Origin: CAZRHR01 sp964578885
GTDB taxonomy: Bacteria; Bacteroidota; Bacteroidia; CAIKAF01
Assembly (NCBI GenBank): GCA_964578885.1
Contig: CAZOEO010000008.1
Location: forward strand, 68,311 to 132,310
Length of the DNA stretch: 64,000 nt
Direction of reading: 5' to 3'
The position numbers and the translations under genes were made by a program. Shown one piece after another: positions 61,505 to 64,000 of the stretch. Positions within the stretch are counted from its first letter, which is position 1; each line of letters opens with the position of its first letter. The notes below the pieces were generated by a model. That model had not been told where the DNA came from. It made no database searches and saw only the letters and a list, made by a program, of their open reading frames with translations.

Positions 61505-63841
61505 ATGAAAATCAAAAAAATTGAAATTCAGAACTACAAGACAATAAAAAAACTCAATGTTGACTTTTACAATGACATTACATTGATTGTTGGAAAAAAT
61601 AACATTGGAAAATCAAACGTACTTAAAGCAATAGAAATATTTTTTGAGTGGGTTGAAAAAAGAAAGGTTCCAAGCAGTTTAGATTATAATGACTTTAGAA
61701 AAAATTCAACTCAAATTAACTTGTCCGTAACTTTTGTCGAAGTTGACAAACTTATTTCTAACTTAAGAAAAGACTTAATAGAGGAATCATCAAAAAAACG
61801 ACCAAATCAAGAAAGAATAAAATACTATGAAATTCTTTACAGAACTTTCCAGCTACTAGAAAATAGATTTCACGAATTTTGTTGTAAACTAAACATTCCA
61901 AGAAGTCAAGAAGATGCTCCAGAAATTGTTATCTCAAAAAGTGCTTCTCCCCAAAAGCAGACTAAATTCAATGAAATATTAGCAAAACGGCATTTCGCTG
62001 AAAAATATTTTCCAGAAAACTTTAAAGAAAAACAACAGACTTTAAAGGATTGGTTTGAATACAAATGGTTGAAAATCGAAACAAGGGAAAACAAAAAATT
62101 TGTTTCATATGAAGATAAAGAAATTGATGTTACCACAGAGAAAATTGCAGAACTTAATGAATCAACTATAAATAAAAACATAATTGACTATATAAGAGAT
62201 ACTCAAAAATTCTTTTATGTTCCGGCATATCGAGGTGGTAAGAATGAAAGAGATGAGGCGATTAACAGACTTTTTGACATAATAATTGAAGACCTAGTAA
62301 AATCAAAAAAAGGAATTACCAAAGACTTTGATACAGTTACTGATGCAATTTGGGGGACAGGAAAAAATTCAAACATTTATAACTTGCAATCAGTAATAGG
62401 TAGTAGATTAAAAAATCTTACAGACGACTTAAAAAGTGACTCAATATCTTCAATAAAAGATATTGAATTTCAGCCTTTTTCAAATGATGAAATAAGGCGG
62501 CAAATTTTAAAAATAATGCTAGGAAACACTAGCATTTTTTTAGATGATGGCGTTAAAACCTCATTTGAGTCTAAAGGAACCGGTATTCAAAGTTCCTTTA
62601 TGATTACTTTAATGAAGGCACTATCAAAAGTAGAATTTGAAGAAAATGTAAATATTATTTTGGTAATTGAAGAACCTGAAGCTTTTGCTCATCCTCAGTT
62701 AATTAGAGAAATTATTGATAAAATCAGCAAAGAGTTTTCAAAAGGCTTATTTCAATTTATAGTAACAACCCATTCTCCAGTTATTGTAAATTTTGTCAAT
62801 TCAAACAGAGTTCAAAGGTTAAAAATCAATCACAATTCTAATGAAACTATTAACGTCACTAACAAACTTGGAATAAGATTAACAGAGGAAGATTGGAATC
62901 TAATTAATAGAATAGGTGATGTAAATTTAAGCGAAATTGTTTTTGCTGATTTAGTCATTTTTGTAGAAGGTGAAGGGGACAAGATTGTTTTCGAAAAACT
63001 TTTCAGAATAATACTACCTGATTTTTACAGTAAGATTTCCATTATTTCTTTGAGTGGTAACAACCAAATATTTAAACTCCTTATACTTCTAAAGTATTAT
63101 GACATTAATTGGATGATGTTGTTTGATAAAGATTCTTTCGTTAACAAAGGAGAAAAAGATTTAGACTTAACTACAGAAAATGATTTGATATCATTCTTTG
63201 AAAAATTTCAAATTGGAGGAGAATTTAAAACTAACTTCATTAATGTAATCAAAAACCAAAATGTTTCTAAGATAAAAATTGCTGTGCCAACGAATCCTAA
63301 GATTGGTGAAACTTTGAGTAAAATTGATGAGGTTTATTCTAATCAGGATGTAAATGAAGTTAGACAAGAACTCTACTCAATTGCAATGACTAAACTTGAC
63401 GCAGACATCTTTCCAGAGGAAGATGCAAGAGAAATCACTCAAAAATTAAATGAGAGGATGATTGAATTAGGAATTCCATTTTATTCACTTGTTTCAGACT
63501 TAGAAGGTCTTGTTATCTCTAAATCAACTATAGAAACAACAAAAGCAATTTATCAAAAATATTACGAACCGTCATTTATAGATTTCGAGAAGACAAACAA
63601 AAATGCTTCGGAACAAGATTATTTAAGAGCATTAAGAAAAGCATTCGGTAGCAAAACACATTTACTTGAAAGGTCTCCTCGAGATAGAAAGAAACCACAC
63701 ATTCCAATCGAAATAATTACAAATTTTATATTGGAAAATGAGAAAAATAAAAATGCTGACTTAATTCAGACAATTTTAGATTCATTTCCGGAACTAGTGA
63801 TTATGAAACAAACAATTGAGAAAAGGATAAAAATAGAATAA
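61505..63841 (+). CDS. OLD-family ATPase/TOPRIM endonuclease
   Basis: 778 residues, AT-rich. N-terminal SMC/RecF-like ATPase: Walker A VGKNNIGKSN at residues 29-38, a coiled-coil insertion, signature-like SKGTGIQSSFM, Walker B ILVIEEPEAFAHPQ near residue 386 and the H-loop TTHSPVIVN. The C-terminal TOPRIM nuclease has IFVEGEGDKIVFEKL (metal-binding Glu, about residue 486) and LFDKDSF (about 541). OLD nucleases degrade foreign DNA; GajA of Gabija is a relative. No GajB-like helicase follows, so a stand-alone class 1 OLD is the better reading. Only gene of cassette 2. Confidence 0.87.
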   Translation: MKIKKIEIQNYKTIKKLNVDFYNDITLIVGKNNIGKSNVLKAIEIFFEWVEKRKVPSSLDYNDFRKNSTQINLSVTFVEVDKLISNLRKDLIEESSKKRPNQERIKYYEILYRTFQLLENRFHEFCCKLNIPRSQEDAPEIVISKSASPQKQTKFNEILAKRHFAEKYFPENFKEKQQTLKDWFEYKWLKIETRENKKFVSYEDKEIDVTTEKIAELNESTINKNIIDYIRDTQKFFYVPAYRGGKNERDEAINRLFDIIIEDLVKSKKGITKDFDTVTDAIWGTGKNSNIYNLQSVIGSRLKNLTDDLKSDSISSIKDIEFQPFSNDEIRRQILKIMLGNTSIFLDDGVKTSFESKGTGIQSSFMITLMKALSKVEFEENVNIILVIEEPEAFAHPQLIREIIDKISKEFSKGLFQFIVTTHSPVIVNFVNSNRVQRLKINHNSNETINVTNKLGIRLTEEDWNLINRIGDVNLSEIVFADLVIFVEGEGDKIVFEKLFRIILPDFYSKISIISLSGNNQIFKLLILLKYYDINWMMLFDKDSFVNKGEKDLDLTTENDLISFFEKFQIGGEFKTNFINVIKNQNVSKIKIAVPTNPKIGETLSKIDEVYSNQDVNEVRQELYSIAMTKLDADIFPEEDAREITQKLNERMIELGIPFYSLVSDLEGLVISKSTIETTKAIYQKYYEPSFIDFEKTNKNASEQDYLRALRKAFGSKTHLLERSPRDRKKPHIPIEIITNFILENEKNKNADLIQTILDSFPELVIMKQTIEKRIKIE

Positions 63842-63846
63842 CGCCA

Positions 63847-64000
63847 GCACCCAACAGCTAAGCTTTCGTGCGGTTCGCAGAGCCAAGCATGAAAGATGCG
63901 TTGAAGGAAACCGTTGCCCGCCCCTCCCTATGGGTTTTACAATGTAGTGTAACCTCCCCATTTTTAGGACAGGTTGTAAATATACAATTGAAAAGATAAT
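63847..64000 (+). repeat. attC-like site of cassette 2 (truncated)
   Basis: Starts with GCACCCAAC, then AACAGCTAAGCTTT and the rest of the 93-nt repeat shared with cassette 1 (89/93 identical to 61139-61231). Weaker similarity with small gaps continues to about 63975 (CCCATTTTT...CAGG). The palindrome and next GTT core would lie beyond the window. Confidence 0.6.

Larger units (their letters stand above)
61461..64000 (+). mobile_element. Integron-like gene cassette 2 (runs off the window)
   Basis: Begins with TTGGGTGC after the core G. It carries a single gene, then GCACCCAAC at 63847-63855, the exact reverse complement of the opening GTTGGGTGC. The conserved 93-nt repeat follows. Its right boundary lies past 64,000. 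Confidence 0.58.

Noticed and set aside
61505..63841. Gabija system (GajA)
   Set aside because: The ATPase-TOPRIM protein fits, but no GajB-like UvrD helicase follows; the next 150 nt are repeat sequence.
59581..64000. Insertion sequence or retron
   Set aside because: No transposase or reverse transcriptase is present, and the terminal complementarity is 9 nt with a different sequence in each unit, unlike fixed transposon ends.

Overview
The window is chromosomal DNA from a member of the phylum Bacteroidota. Four things support this: TonB-dependent receptor, type IX secretion and SprB-like protein families; a BshB1 bacillithiol gene; promoters of the Bacteroidota type (TTG, 19-22 nt, then TAnnTTTG or close variants); and almost no Shine-Dalgarno sequences. 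I cannot place it below phylum. About 59 kb is densely packed housekeeping DNA, with many genes joined by ATGA or 1-11 nt overlaps. The last 4.5 kb is visibly more AT-rich and looks acquired.

Layout. 0-4.4 kb: the tail of mutL, then an operon of an active rhomboid protease, an inactive rhomboid homologue, an ABC exporter and an Smr-domain protein. 4.7-9.2 kb: yidC (minus) divergent from a TonB-dependent receptor. 9.4-15.2 kb (minus): ribF and an LRR protein, then a secreted PKD protein, a STAS protein, purA and an OstA/LptA-like protein. 15.4-17.2 kb: atpD-atpC. 17.3-21.1 kb: membrane proteins, a glutamine amidotransferase and an M61 peptidase. 21.2-31.6 kb: lpd, then a polysaccharide locus (asnB-like gene, glycosyltransferase, Wza-like lipoprotein, Wzc-like kinase, rfbC, WecA-like transferase) ending in a lytic transglycosylase. 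31.6-36.8 kb: uvrA, a LOG-family gene, radC and bshB1. 36.9-45 kb (minus): a very large secreted SprB-repeat protein with two in-frame UGA codons, then an exonuclease-BRCT protein, a thiolase, an NlpC/P60 hydrolase and a LURP-one-like protein. 45.1-47.8 kb: clpB. 47.9-56 kb: a secreted protein, a third rhomboid, an ABA4-like protein, an FAD dehydrogenase, two glycosyltransferases, msrA and a DASS transporter. 56.3-59.4 kb (minus): a dienoyl-CoA reductase-like SDR, tRNA-Asp, a DUF58 protein and phoH.

The most unusual part is 59.5-64.0 kb. A 270-nt, almost C-free, G-rich tract is followed by two single-gene units. Each unit starts right after a GTT core. The 9 nt at its start are the exact reverse complement of the 9 nt just after its gene (GTTATAGGC/GCCTATAAC and GTTGGGTGC/GCACCCAAC). 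After each gene comes a shared, about 96% identical 93-nt repeat. This is the layout of integron gene cassettes with attC sites, with no integrase in view. The two cargo genes look like defence genes: a pentapeptide-repeat protein with a TIR-like C-terminal domain, and an OLD-family ATPase/TOPRIM nuclease. The array runs off the right edge.

Several genes have a -7 promoter box ending only 3-8 nt before the start codon, which suggests leaderless mRNAs are common in this genome.
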